A DNA stretch of 64,000 bases, taken from Jaapia argillacea MUCL 33604. Lineage: Eukaryota > Basidiomycota > Agaricomycetes > Jaapiales > Jaapiaceae. A program made the position numbers and the translations under genes. The stretch is from positions 604,078 to 668,077 of the forward strand of contig KL197710.1 of the NCBI GenBank assembly GCA_000697665.1, in the 5' to 3' direction. Under the pieces are notes generated by a model. The model searched no databases, was not told the DNA's origin, and was given only the letters and a program-made list of their open reading frames with translations. Of this stretch, positions 13,289-23,729 are shown in pieces; within the stretch, counting starts at the first letter, position 1; each line of letters starts with the position of its first letter.

Positions 13289-13993
13289 TCACCCCAAACG
13301 TGGTATTATCCTATCGCGCTCGCTTTGGCCAGCCTCGCCACCTCGATTGTGATACTTTTCGTACAGAGCCCACTTCACAGGAGACCAAGCCGTGAATGTT
13401 TCGGGCTGGAGCAAGCTCCAAGCTCTGAGACAGTGCTGCCCCCAAGTATCTGGGCTACATGTTGACTCCGATTGGGGGGGGAGGGGTGGACGAGTGATCC
13501 CCCAGGAATGCATTTGCTCCAGATAAGCAAACGTCCTGTCCCGTCTCGCCAACTTGGCTTTCGCAATGGTACAATTATTAATTTGGGAATTCGAAGGAGC
13601 TTGTGACCATTCCCGCGATGTGCTGCGATGGTCCCCAAGATTGTCCAACCAACGCTGCACGGGGAACCCGACGGTACACCCACTTGGCATGAGATGAACA
13701 CCCCCGGCATCCTCCCAAACAGCTCTTCGCAAGAACCCAAGACTGCGGTGGTGTGAATGAGTTACTAGGAGTCCTATCATGCAATGGGACTTCGGTTTTT
13801 CGTGAGCAATTCGACGATCAAGAGATTCCTGGTACATAATACAACCCTGACAGTGACATATTCGCGTTTGTGTCCGAGCATTCGTGGTACAAAGAGAGCT
13901 CCTCAAAGCCCCAAAACGATTCGGCGGAGAGGCAAGCTCGCGTTGATCGATAATCATTCGACTCTCCGCGACAACTGTTCGTATCCCTCCCAT
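13289..13993 (-). CDS. Doubtful 234-codon open frame
   Basis: A 234-codon open frame whose 5' end overlaps the last 40 bases of the GFA-like gene on the same strand in another frame. It shows no domain I recognise, no low-complexity bias typical of neighbouring exons and no intron pattern. Residues such as CHCQGC near its start are antisense-frame coincidences with no metal-site context. It may be chance openness in GC-rich DNA, or a terminal exon of an unresolved gene between 13042 and 13953. Without it, that interval holds nothing else I can identify. Confidence 0.2.
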   Translation of the reverse strand: MGGIRTVVAESRMIIDQRELASPPNRFGALRSSLCTTNARTQTRICHCQGCIMYQESLDRRIAHEKPKSHCMIGLLVTHSHHRSLGFLRRAVWEDAGGVHLMPSGCTVGFPVQRWLDNLGDHRSTSREWSQAPSNSQINNCTIAKAKLARRDRTFAYLEQMHSWGITRPPLPPQSESTCSPDTWGQHCLRAWSLLQPETFTAWSPVKWALYEKYHNRGGEAGQSERDRIIPRLG

Positions 13994-14507
13994 TTCCCTA
14001 GATTGTCGTTGATATCAAGCATTCGAGTGCCATAGAAAACGTGCGCCGTAGGCTGGACCAACTCGAAGCACCTAACTTGACCATCTTCATCTCTATCCAG
14101 CTGGGCACCCCAAACGCTCCATCGGTTGGAATTGGAATTGAATGAAGCGACCGTCGTTCCGCACTGTTTGCATCTCCAGCGTGTTTTCCAAGGCTTGTTG
14201 GAAACGGTGTAGCCGTCCAGTTGGGCTTGGTGACAGCCAGGGTCAGCCCAGGAAAACGCTGAAGCCTCGAAGTGTATCGTGTGAACGAATGGGCAACCTA
14301 TTTGACGACATGTTATACTGGAACGATGTCAAAAATATTGTGATGATCCATACCCGTCAACCTTTGGCAGTTTGTGCAATGGCAATAGGCGGACATAACC
14401 GGTATGCCATTCACTGAATAGCGGACATTTCCGCAGAAACAGCCCCCAGTGAGAGTCATGGCAGTGGTTGCGGGAACTTGCACTCCGGGCTTCAAATTCT
14501 CTCGCAT
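13954..14507 (-). CDS. GFA/CENP-V-type zinc-binding protein
   Basis: Two exons (14507-14354 and 14297-13954) split by a 56 bp intron GTATGG...AAATAG. The protein reads TLTGGCFCGNVRYSV then SAYCHCTNCQRLTG, and after the intron CPFVHTIHFEASAF, with a closing zinc pair in WRCKQCGTTVASF. This is the GFA fold: CxC, CxxC and CxxC zinc ligands, about 170 residues. The family was named for glutathione-dependent formaldehyde activation, but most fungal members have no tested substrate, so I call only the fold. The start is ambiguous: ATG at 14507 (MRENLKPG) gives a natural length, and ATG at 14459 (MTLTGGC) also works. The frame stays open upstream to 14750 without family similarity. Confidence 0.85.
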
Positions 14508-15114
14508 GTATTTGAGGGTGTTTGGAAGCTTGTGATTGAGCGCCGGAGTTCCGAGGGGAAGTTGAGAACCGTTTACTGAAGAAACGCCTCCAAATGAGCT
14601 CAGAGGCCGGGAGGGGGCGTCACTAGAGAACAGGTCGTAACAGCAAGCGTTGACATTGAGATGCCGGAAACCAATCTCAGGCTCGGAGGTCCTGAGTCGG
14701 CCACGCAGAAACAGCAAGTTTTCATAGCAAAAGCTAGGATGGCAGAGCAATAAGATTCAGCGGTGACAAACATCATAGCGAGTACTAGCTTGGTGGGAGT
14801 ACAGAGTGGATATGTGACCCGTCACCCAGGAGGGTCGTTTAGAGGCTTTGAGAGGAGGTCGCCACGTCGGGTTGGTCAACCAAAGAAACTGCTTACGTCA
14901 GCTCATCTGCCGACAAGTCCCGATTCAGGCAGTTGAACCGTACCCAAGATTTCTTCCTGCCAATTTACTGGTGAGTTACGACCAACTTTTTCATTCTTTC
15001 TGTAGGGTATTTGACATTCGAACTTGTGTTAACTGTGCTCGTGCTTGGACAGGTCGTAGTGCCATCCCCATATTTGACTCGTGACTTGACGCGCACCGGC
15101 CGGGAACGCATATC
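14508..15114. promoter_or_regulatory. Divergent intergenic region
   Basis: 607 bases between the GFA-like gene (-) and ATP synthase subunit e (+). It must hold both promoters. I see no clear TATA box, repeat or additional gene; the open frames in it have no recognisable content. Confidence 0.4.
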
Positions 15115-15588
15115 ATGGTCTCTTCAACAGTCAATGTACGTCTCTCGAGACTATCTTGCTCGCAGCGCACCATTGACCCGGCGCATATACCTCCAGGTCG
15201 TTCGTTACTCAGCTCTACTGACTGGTGTGTTCTATGGCATCCTGCATAGGCGGACGTTGCAAAAAGCCCACGACGAGGATAAGCGGCATCACGCATTGCA
15301 TGAGAGAGAGAGCTTAATTGCAGAGGCGAAGGAAGCTTGGAAGAGGCAAAAGGATTCCCGAAAGGACGACGGTGCGTTTCTATCCTACTGTTGCTCAATT
15401 TGTGGAGAGCACCACCGGCGCGATACGACGACGTGCTGTGCTCCGCGGTTTTCGGTCTTCTTCGTTTCCTTATCCTGGAGCCATGGAAATTGATACTTGT
15501 TTATCCAATCACAGTTATTGCCGACCCCGACGATCCCAAATTTGACCTCGAGAAACTGCTGGCGAAGTGGGAAAAGGAATACCAATAG
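15115..15588 (+). CDS. ATP21: Mitochondrial F1Fo-ATP synthase subunit e
   Basis: Three exons: 15115-15135 (only MVSSTVN), 15197-15371 and 15515-15588. The spliced protein starts MVSSTVNVVRYSALLTGV, continues YGILHRRTLQKAHDEDKR, then ESLIAEAKEAWKRQKD, and ends DLEKLLAKWEKEYQ. It is about 90 residues, the usual size. The single N-terminal membrane helix contains GVFYG, the GxxxG motif that the family uses for dimerisation of ATP synthase in the inner membrane. The 21 bp first exon decides the start: without it the helix would have an unrelated leader. Intron 2 (15372-15514, 143 bp) is long for this window. Confidence 0.92.
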
Positions 15589-16058
15589 TGTTCAATTACT
15601 CTGCCAATATAGATTCCTCTGCTGTTGCTTTGCTTCACATGTGGAGATGGCCAACGGCGAAGATGGGTTTTGGGGAGCGAAGTTTCATATTTGCACGCCA
15701 TGATATGTGTATGGAAGTACTCCGCAGATAAGTATGAGAACATCATGTGGTTGGCCTCCCGTACGAAACTGTCGTCGTTGAAGTACACGCTCGTTCGCCC
15801 CATCATGAAATTCTCTTGAGGTCTTTGAGGTGCATGTCGTTTCCGCCTCGGGCTCCATCCGATGGTTACAAGCCACGAAAAGTTGTCCATTCGAGGGCGG
15901 GACCCCGGGAACCTCCATTATACAATGCACTCCCATATTCCCGCAGCTGCAAGTATTTCCCCATTCCTCACGTTCTACTGACGGCGGACCAGAAATCACC
16001 ACCACCTTAGGCGCCCTTCGAAGCTCCTCATTTTCGAACGTCCCTCTAGGAGTTAGAT
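15589..16058. other. Intergenic spacer
   Basis: 470 bases between ATP synthase subunit e and IST1, both on the + strand. It should contain the 3' UTR of the first and the promoter of the second. No gene or repeat is seen. Confidence 0.4.
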
Positions 16059-17296
16059 ATGCCTCCTCTCTGGAATGCCGCCAAAGCGAAGGTTAGGACC
16101 TCTTCGCTATCACGCTACATGAACCTCCCCATCGATCGTCTTCTTCGATAGGTGCAACTGCGGTAATATGTCCACCCTATGCAGAAGCGCTCATCCCTGA
16201 ATGTTTCTGTTCAGATTATCTGTTCAGCGGCTTCGAACACTACAAGAGAAGAAGGAAGCTCAGGCCAAGTCTACACGCCGTGATATTGCAACATTATTAG
16301 AGAGGGGCAAGATCGAGACTGCGCGAATTAAAGTTGAGAACAGTATGTTTATGGTGTGAATCAGGCTCTCCGAACACGGACCTTGAGCTGACCCTTATAT
16401 TCAATATAATTCAGTCATCAATGAAGACATTTACCTCGAGTTGCTGGAATTGATGGAACTCTATTGTGAATTGCTGATAGCACGATTCGGTATCCTTGAC
16501 CAGCCGTGAGCTTCCCTGCATTCTCCTTATCTGTAGCTTTCTGACCACAGATCAGGACTCGAGAACCCGATGCTGCTGTTCGCGAAGGGGTTTGCAGTAT
16601 TATACATGCTGCACCACGGACGGAGCTGAAAGGTGCGCGAATGATCAAAAGCCAATGATGGACTGCCATTGATGTCGTCCCGCAACAGAGTTGCAAATCC
16701 TCCGCGAATTGTTGATGCATAAATATGGCCGAGAGTTCTCTCTCGCCGCCATAGAGAACCGCGACTCCTGCGTCACCGAACGAGTAAGTGCCCATTTATC
16801 CACCTCGAAAATTTCTGGTTTTTTTTTTGAACCAACCTACCTCCCCAAAGGTGACCAAGAAACTTGTTGTGGCCACTCCATCACCTGAACTGGTCAACGC
16901 CTACTTGTCGGAGATAGCGAAGGGCTATTCCATTGCCTGGTCGCCGCCCCAGAACAATATCGATGAGAGCTCCGGCGGAGGTGTCAAGGTCAGTAGCAAT
17001 GAATTACCAATTGTCGCAAAAACAGGGACCTAACACCTCGTGAACGCCAGGAGGCCGTTGGAGAAGCTGGAGTCTCAACGACACAGCCTCTGCCGGCTGA
17101 TTCGTCCGTGAGCCATTCTGGAGTCGATTCGGAAAAGGGTGGTAACGCATTCGAGAAGGAACTTAAGTTACCGGGCCTTCCGCCGACTGAAGATAGTGCT
17201 GGAACTTCTGCGGACAACGTGGCGGCAAAGCCCAAACCCCCAGAGGACGATTTCGCCGTTTTAGCGAAGCGGTTCGAGGTTTTGAAAAAGCGATAA
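16059..17296 (+). CDS. IST1: IST1-like regulator of Vps4/ESCRT-III
   Basis: Eight exons, the second only 11 bp (16152-16162). Others lie at 16059-16091, 16215-16342, 16415-16505, 16556-16632, 16689-16783, 16861-16988 and 17051-17296. The N-terminal IST1 core is clear: RLRTLQEKKEAQAKSTRR, IATLLERGKIETARIKVEN, LELLELMELYCELLIARFG, CSIIHAAPRTELKEL and ILRELLMHKYGREF. IST1 folds like ESCRT-III subunits and controls Vps4 recruitment during multivesicular-body formation and abscission. The C terminus, DFAVLAKRFEVLKKR, matches the MIM1 pattern (LxxRxxxLK) that binds the Vps4 MIT domain. A disordered Ser/Pro/Glu linker joins core and MIM. Length is about 270 residues, typical for fungi. Confidence 0.93.
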
Positions 17297-18655
17297 TTGA
17301 TGCTCTAGCTGCAGCCGATAGCCTTCCTGCACTCATCCGCGTCGGTGTGCCCTTTCACTCTATTCGGAACCTTGATTGTATTTTGCTGTGTATCATCAAT
17401 TCATTTCTGCACTGGCCCAGTTCAGTGACATTGTATGAGCACCTGGTCCTCCTTGGGGCGGTGGGTAATTCATTGATGTAACAACAGGCATGTTCACACT
17501 TTGGTGGAAACCTTCCATACAATTTATATCCGCTGAGCTACTCCAGCGGCGGATAGACGAGGTCCGCCGTTCTGAGATCGGCAGTGCCTACCCTCAGTCC
17601 CTCTTGGATGGAAGTTCTCGTTCCTTCTCTTGTTGCGTTACGCTCTAACCTTTCACGCACCAGGTCAGAATCAAGCTTTGTCTGAGACGAAGTGGGTCCT
17701 TACCATTTACGCAGGACCAGTCGTGTTTTCTGACTGCCGTAAGCCACTGTGTGCAGATTCGGGAACATCTTAGATGTTTCTGTGTCTGAGCAGAAGGCCA
17801 GATGCGCGCACGAGAAGATGGAGTCGGCGGAGCGCCTTTTTTGCAAACACTAAGGGTGTACACAGTCTAAGGGAAAGAGGATGAATCTTGACGAAGCCCC
17901 TTGTTTTCGTAAACTGACTTGAGTACACATACCGGATACAAGCCTGAGAAATATTGTGGATAACGCTGTGGGTCCCACGGAATTTTGGTGCATGAGAAAG
18001 GTTTCAAGTTTTTGACCCGACACGCATTGGGGTTTTTATTTGGCGAATATTGTGGCCATCACCGACTCCGCATGCTAGAGAAAATAGCAGCTGATGGAAA
18101 GGTCTATCGCGGCTGACGATCGCTGCACAGTGGACTGTGGGGAGCAGGCCAGGGAATCGAATCCGGGCGGGAAAGTTTCAAAGCGTCGGTATATTTTTTC
18201 GCAGAAAGAATTCACGTCGAACAACCGAAGCGACAGCAATCTGAGCCATACCTAAGATAATAAGCGATCACAGATGTAGGTAGGTCCCGGGGTGGAAACA
18301 GAAGGTTGCTCACGGGGTGTTCGTTATCCAGCAATGGACAATAATTGCGACTCGTGCATTGTGCACTGCAACAGCTTATACGACAGGGTCATGTATGTTC
18401 AATACCAATACTGATGCTGTAAGTAAGAACGAGGATAAGGTTGACACGGTTGGCTCAGTGGATCTGAACGGCGGCGAACGGTTGCAACTAATCGCCACGT
18501 GTAGTTCCCTATTCCGTGTAAGGGAATAAGCTGCTTCTCCGATTCCATCTTAGTGCGATTTCAGCGGGTAGGTAAATCCGCCGACCATCCCATCCGTCAT
18601 TTGAAGAACAGCGAGGCTCTTATTTAAATATATATGTACCCGAGTCTCGTCCTAT
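17297..18655. other. Gene-free interval
   Basis: 1.36 kb with only short open frames of no recognisable content. A TATA-like run (TATTTAAATATATATG, about 18621-18636) sits 20 bases before the methyltransferase start and probably belongs to its promoter. A degenerate pol III-like pair of boxes on the minus strand near 18160-18240 does not fold as a tRNA (see rejected items). Confidence 0.4.
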
Positions 18656-20152
18656 ATGATGGCCACCCTCGCTATGCCATTTGCCGTGCCTCTGCCCATG
18701 CGTAGATCTGATTTCGACAGTGACAACGAGAGCGACCTCTTTTCCGACAGCTCTGCCTCTTTTTCAACCATGAGTTCCCATACATCCTATGGTAGCGAGC
18801 TTCGGGCCCCCTCTCCAACCCCCTCTGTTTGGTCTATGACTAGCTCCATGAGGGAGGCCATATTCCGGCAAGAATATGGTCGAAACCTCAACAACTACTC
18901 AGAGGTCTACCGCTTACCCGCTGATGAGGAAGAATTGGACAGACTCAGTACGTTCACTTGCCGGTGGAATCAAGGACTCTGCTAACACTTCACAGACAAG
19001 CAGCATGAGATGTTCAAGGAAATGATGGGCAGGTATCCTCCACCGATGGAGGAAGTCATGGCGGAGGATGATTCGCCCGGAGAAGAAAGGAAAGCTGTGT
19101 TGGACCTTGGTTGTGGAAGTGGATGTTGGCAAGTTGTTTCATTTGGAATGTCGCTCTTAGATTTTAGGCTCATGGACCTAAAAGGATAACGGACGTCGCT
19201 CTCGATTTCCCCCACTGTAGCGCGGTTGCCGTTGACCTCGTCCCCATGCAATCCTTGTGAGAGTGATGCTGCTTCCGTTCCGTTCCTCCCGCTGATCCCA
19301 CATATCAATGACAGAACCATGCCTCCGAATCTCAGGCGAGAGCTCATGCTGTTCGCGTCAACTTATCGATACTGACTGTTCTGGGCAGGAGTGAGGTGGA
19401 TGATATCAACCTCGGTCTCGAGCATTTCTACAACGATTTCAATGTTGTGCATGTTCGGCTAATCTCCTCCGGAGTGAGTAGTGGTGGTTAGCCTTAGATC
19501 TGAGGATCTTCCGGATCTCTCCAGCTTCCCAGTCACTGACGTGATTGCCTTTTATATCCACATCAATCTCAGATCAGGGACTATGCCGGACTTGTCGATC
19601 AAATTACCCGAGTCCTCCGGCCGGGAGGCATGCTTGACCTGCTCGAGTTTGACTTTCGTGTGTATGGCGGCGACAGAAAGCCCATCATCGTCAGGCCCTC
19701 CGTTATGGAGGGTCCCTGGTTGCCAAGATGGATGTATATGTGCCAGATGGCTGTCCGCCAGCGCGGTGGCCACGTAGATGCAGCGAATTTGTTGCGGAGA
19801 TGGGTTTCAGACCATCGGTGTATGGAAGACGTGGTGTATCGTGAGTTTTGGGCGCAGACCGCGCCATGGAATCCAGGCAAGGATGCACATTCAATGTGGC
19901 TCAATGAAATGGGCGCCATTATGAGGGACGATATCAAGGTGGGTTGGGGGTTTTCGATCCCTTCTGCTTTGGCTTACACAAACTTTATCGTTACAGGCTT
20001 TCCTTAGATCAGGACGACCCCTCCTTCTGGGGAGCGGATTGCCACAAGAATTTGTCGATGACTTGGAAGCAAGGGCTGTCAAGGAGTTGGATGAGGGCCG
20101 GACACCGACTCTCATCCGTCTTGAAAACGTTTACGCGCGCAAGCGCCGGTGA
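18656..20152 (+). CDS. LaeA-like SAM-dependent methyltransferase
   Basis: Exon 1 (18656-18947) encodes a Ser/Asp-rich disordered leader and IFRQEYGRNLNNYSEVYRL. Then come VLDLGCGSGCW (SAM motif I, about 19102-19128), ITDVALDFPHCSAVAVDLVP (motif II) and DINLGLEHFYNDFNVVHVRL. After that follow RDYAGLVDQITRVLRPGG (motif post-I/III) and MLDLLEFDFRVYG. The end is RLENVYARKRR. This order is that of fungal LaeA-related class I methyltransferases common in Agaricomycetes. The substrate is unknown, and the family name does not prove a role in secondary metabolism; no biosynthetic cluster is adjacent. Two introns, 19129-19184 and 19336-19388, appear to use GC donors (GCAAGT and GCGAGA). ATGs at 18656 and 18659 are both possible starts. 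Confidence 0.88.
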
Positions 20153-20571
20153 AGATTTTAGTTTTTCCTTCCATATTCTTATGATAGCAGCAATCATTCT
20201 CGCATAATCGCATATGTACTACCCTCATACATTTTCTGCATATTACCCACTGCAACCACACTTTCACAACTTGTCGTATATATGGATCGGAAAGACTTTC
20301 AGATGGATGGTGAAAACATTTTTATACATGATAAACAGTACGGTGCGATTAAGGAGAGACAACCATACGAAGGAGGTACCGGTACAGAATGGACAACAAG
20401 ACGACAATGGCGAGAAAACGTCGTCAAGACGGGGCGACGAAGCGATCTCAACCATGAATAGAAACATGCTCAGCCACTGCGACGAAGACAAAATTAAATA
20501 CCCGCGACATCCCACGACATCCCAGCCTATAAGTCCACATTTGCGAACTTGATCCACTCGATGTGGAACAT
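20153..20571. other. Convergent 3' flanks
   Basis: 419 bases between the convergent methyltransferase and RRM-protein stops. AT-rich, with motifs such as TATATGG and ACATTTTTATAC near 20275-20330 that fit 3' UTR sequence. No gene seen. Confidence 0.4.
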
Positions 20572-21540
20572 TCACTCTCCCACAGCCAAACTCGCCATGA
20601 CTCTCTGAACTTCCTTCATCGCAGCAGTATCGGCCACGCCACCTGGGACTCCTGCACCATGTCCGTTCAGAATGCGTGGGCCCAACCCTGGATGTCTGAC
20701 TCCCAAAGCATGACCCAACATCCTCTTCCCAGGATCGCCAATCCTGGGCGGAACACCGTCTGGGTGCAAGCTTGTCGCAAGAATGGCTGGGTCCATGGGA
20801 GGATTCTCTGCAGCAGATGAAATGGACTCCCCAATCAGAGCGCTGAGAGTCGGGTGAGAGGGAATGCTAGGCAGTGTCGGAGATGGTTCACGGTCACGGT
20901 CGCGTCCGTTTGTGAGAATATCCGTTGTGTTCATCTGTACGGGGCCTACGGTGCCGTTTCGTGCATGGTGGTGGTGGGCATGACCGTTGGTGCTGATGGA
21001 GGGTCGAGAGTGATGGGAAGGTATGGAGACAGAGGACGCTCGGACGTTATGTCCCCGTCCGTTGGTGTGTCGTGAGTTGACGGTTTGTATGATATTCTGT
21101 GCATCAGGGCCGTCGTATGGTTTGATGATGGCGACTTGGTCGGAGTTTGGTGGACAAATGCTCGGGGGCGGGAATGCAAGGGTGTTTAGATATGCACGTT
21201 TTGCTATGATAAAAAAAGGATCAGCGCTGAAATCAACAGGATAAACACCACAACGATCCAGGCACCGGAGACATGCTTGCCGGCTCATCATGACGGATGG
21301 TGGACAGGTGCCTAGCAACAATGAATTTACCGGAAGAAAGGCGAACTCACCAGCAGTGGGGTCCGCAAATACCAAGAGCAAGCTCGTATCGTCGACCCAT
21401 TTTATCTTAAACCCTCCACTGACAGTCTCCCATTCAGAGAACGTAGCCTGAATATCCTTCGTCTTCAACTCCTTCGGGAAGCCAGTCAACGAAAGAATGC
21501 GGGTGACGGAAGCAGAGAGTGCTGAAAGTGATGCTGCCAT
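20572..21540 (-). CDS. R3HCC1-like RRM-fold protein
   Basis: The start at 21540 gives MAASLSALSASVTRILSLTG, then FPKELKTKDIQATFSEWE, GGFKIKWVDDTSLLLVFADP and, after an intron, AAKRAYLNTLAFPPP. This one-domain pattern (GFP-x-KTxD, then KWVDDT) is that of the C-terminal RRM-like domain of R3HCC1/R3HCC1L and its fungal relatives; binding partners in fungi are not established. The intron (about 21205-21365) splits the domain between FADPTA and AKRAYL. The rest is disordered, with a His-rich tract HAHHHHARN (about 20965) and a conserved-looking end KEVQRVMASLAVGE. It is divergent from the SIKE/SCI1-like gene. Confidence 0.75.
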   Translation of the reverse strand: MAASLSALSASVTRILSLTGFPKELKTKDIQATFSEWETVSGGFKIKWVDDTSLLLVFADPTAGEFAFLPVNSLLLGTCPPSVMMSRQACLRCLDRCGVYPVDFSADPFFIIAKRAYLNTLAFPPPSICPPNSDQVAIIKPYDGPDAQNIIQTVNSRHTNGRGHNVRASSVSIPSHHSRPSISTNGHAHHHHARNGTVGPVQMNTTDILTNGRDRDREPSPTLPSIPSHPTLSALIGESISSAAENPPMDPAILATSLHPDGVPPRIGDPGKRMLGHALGVRHPGLGPRILNGHGAGVPGGVADTAAMKEVQRVMASLAVGE

Positions 21541-22125
21541 AACGACTCTCGAGGAGAATTAGACTTGCAAAATAGGGCGTGAAGTCGAGGGCTGTGGGTT
21601 GACTCCCTGCAAATGATGGTGGTGAAAACGATGCAATTAGTCGAGAGAGGTGAGGCTATTGGTGTTGGAAGGGTAGCGTAGTGAAAGCGAGTGGGGTTTT
21701 GTTGATATACAGCAGGGCGGTGAGGAAAATCGACCAACAGAGGAAGAGGAGATAAAAGACGTGAGCGTTGAGGAAAGATAGCAAATGATTGGCAAATGAT
21801 GAATAAAATGCCTTTGTCGCGAGGTGGTCCGTGGACCTGGACCCCTGCGACCTTGCTATCCTGAGTGCATCCGTTCGGATGGCATTCCATTTGGTTGAGT
21901 TCAGACACATAACTGATCAGTTCCACTGCCACTTGGACATCCATTCTGCAGAAAATTGAACAGAAAATTTCTTGCAGTTCCTTGCAGGTGGAGGAACAGG
22001 CGGGTTCGTCCCATCACGCGGCGACTCGTGGTGAGCCAAAAAAAGTAATCATGACCCTTCGACATTGCCACCTTTCAGGCGTCGCCCTGCCCTGTCTTGA
22101 ATCTGCGTAAGTGCTTGGCAAGCAA
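21541..22125. promoter_or_regulatory. Divergent intergenic region
   Basis: 585 bases between two divergent start codons (the RRM-fold protein and the SIKE-like protein), so it carries both promoters and both 5' UTRs. CT-rich tracts on either side resemble fungal core promoters. No repeat or extra gene stands out. Confidence 0.4.
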
Positions 22126-23495
22126 ATGGACAACGATTTCTTGCGGATATGGCAGCTCGTGCACGAGCTGAGCGAGCAGAATGCCCATAACCAAAAGGTC
22201 ACCGCCAACTTGTTGGCCCAAGTTGGAGGTATCAAGGTGCGTGTCCGTACATATTTATCGAGACACAACCATTGATGGCGGTCGACATTGTGCTTTAGGA
22301 GCAGGCTTCACATGTTGGAAACGGATTTTCATTGCGTCGAGTGAACACAGACATTACGAAAGGTGCACGATTTCCTCCTGCAGTGTGGTCTTGATCTCAT
22401 CGGGTTGGATTACCTCAATAGAAACGTTTGAATCAGAGCTGGAACGTCTGAACGCGCAGATTATCATCGAGAATCAGACTCTCGTACATGAAAACAAGCA
22501 GCTTAGTCTGCTGTTGAAGGAGTACGAACAGACCATGGAAACCATAATGTCGAAATTCCGAGGCCATGCTGTATGTTACCTTCAATCTGGAAAGTTTCCT
22601 TTTCTGATTGGTTCAATGCCATCAGTTTGCTGCACAGCAACACGAGATCACACTGGCGCGACACTACGAAATCCTCCTGATGTCTCGGGAGTCACATTCC
22701 GCGGAGACGGACCTTGTATCCAATACCTCAACAGCAATGTCCCTCCAACGACTCTCTCACCACCTACGATCACTCATTCGTTCACTAAACGGTGAAGACC
22801 CGTATTCTTCTCAGGATCGCGAGGATAGTCACGATGAGGACAGTACCATATCTGATGGCGAGGACCGGTGCGGTTGGGACTGGGCGCTTGAGCGGGAAGC
22901 TGAGATTGAAAGGTTGTCGAAGGAAAATGAGGAATTGAGGAAGGTATTGGGCATCGATCAAGCCACTGCCGAACTCCGCGGTATCAAGTCGTCGGTGGAC
23001 GAGGAGTTGGAGCGGGTGGATACTCTCATGCGATATACCCCATCCTTCGCCGCCCCACCTCCATCCGGCGGTTCAGGCTTGTATGGGAGCGGAGGTGGAA
23101 CGGATCAGTTTGGACGACCACAACACGGAGTCATGGTGTCGTCGGGTCCAACCCCCACCCCCAACTATGTGCCGCCTTGGCTTCAAGGCGGAAATGGAGG
23201 CGGCATGCAGCAACAGCAACAGCAGCAACAGCAACTACAACAGCAGCAGCAGCAGCAACAACAACAACAACAACAACATATGCAACAGTCCCAACCTCCA
23301 ATACCACGAAATGCGGAGTTCCAGCCAGGGATGAGGAATCAAACCCGAAGACCGGCCATGTTTGGGCAAAGGGGCAGGGGAGGTGCTCCTGGGTTGCCTT
23401 GGGGTGGTGGCCAACCCTTGCCTCCGACAATGCAGATGGAGAGGCCGTGGCAAGGTCATGGTCAGGGTGGGCCCCCTCTGGATCTTAGTCGATGA
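22126..23495 (+). CDS. SIKE/FGFR1OP2-type coiled-coil protein, probable STRIPAK subunit
   Basis: Four exons (22126-22236, 22299-22361, 22422-22570 and 22626-23495). Exon 3 holds the diagnostic coiled coil: [19 protein letters not shown] then [19 protein letters not shown]. Exon 4 adds [14 protein letters not shown], followed by a second short coiled coil around [18 protein letters not shown]. This matches the SIKE/FGFR1OP2 family, whose fungal member (SCI1 in Sordaria) belongs to the STRIPAK kinase-phosphatase complex and affects hyphal fusion and fruiting. The assignment is by family, not test. The C-terminal half is disordered: Gly/Pro-rich, a long Gln tract (about 23208-23295), then an Arg/Gly region [15 protein letters not shown]. 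Confidence 0.85.
23208..23295 (+). repeat. CAG/CAA polyglutamine tract
   Basis: A run of about 25 Gln codons, broken by a Leu and a His-Met, within the last exon of the SIKE-like gene. CAG and CAA are mixed in the first half and CAA dominates the second, so the tract is an imperfect trinucleotide repeat likely to vary in length among strains. Confidence 0.85.
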
Positions 23496-23729
23496 TTGAT
23501 CCGTTACCTTTGCTTTCTTTTGTATCGCTTTTCAGTATTGTTATATTATTGTTTCCTTAAACTCTGAGCTTCCGCCTCCCAAAACGAAAGAGACGTCCTC
23601 CAGCAAATGCATTCAATGGTATGCACAATCACGAAGTAGATACGGGGCTGCTGTGAAGCAAACGTGCCGTCGAACTGACGCGACAAGAAGTAGACTAACG
23701 AAAAATAAACAATATGCGAACAACAATGC

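Noticed and set aside
14508-14750. Longer N terminus for the GFA-like protein from 14750
   Set aside because: The extra 81 residues show no similarity to the family and no targeting-signal character; family length favours 14507 or 14459.
18150-18245. tRNA-like boxes on the minus strand (TGGCTCAGATTG and GATTCGATTCC)
   Set aside because: The spacing resembles a pol III unit, but the T-stem does not pair, the A box has two mismatches and no acceptor stem forms. It is not a tRNA gene and shares no other sequence with the inverted-repeat element.
23131-23459. Poly-Val, poly-Leu and poly-Ala frames opposite the Gln tract
   Set aside because: These are alternate-frame readings of a CAG/CAA repeat, not genes.
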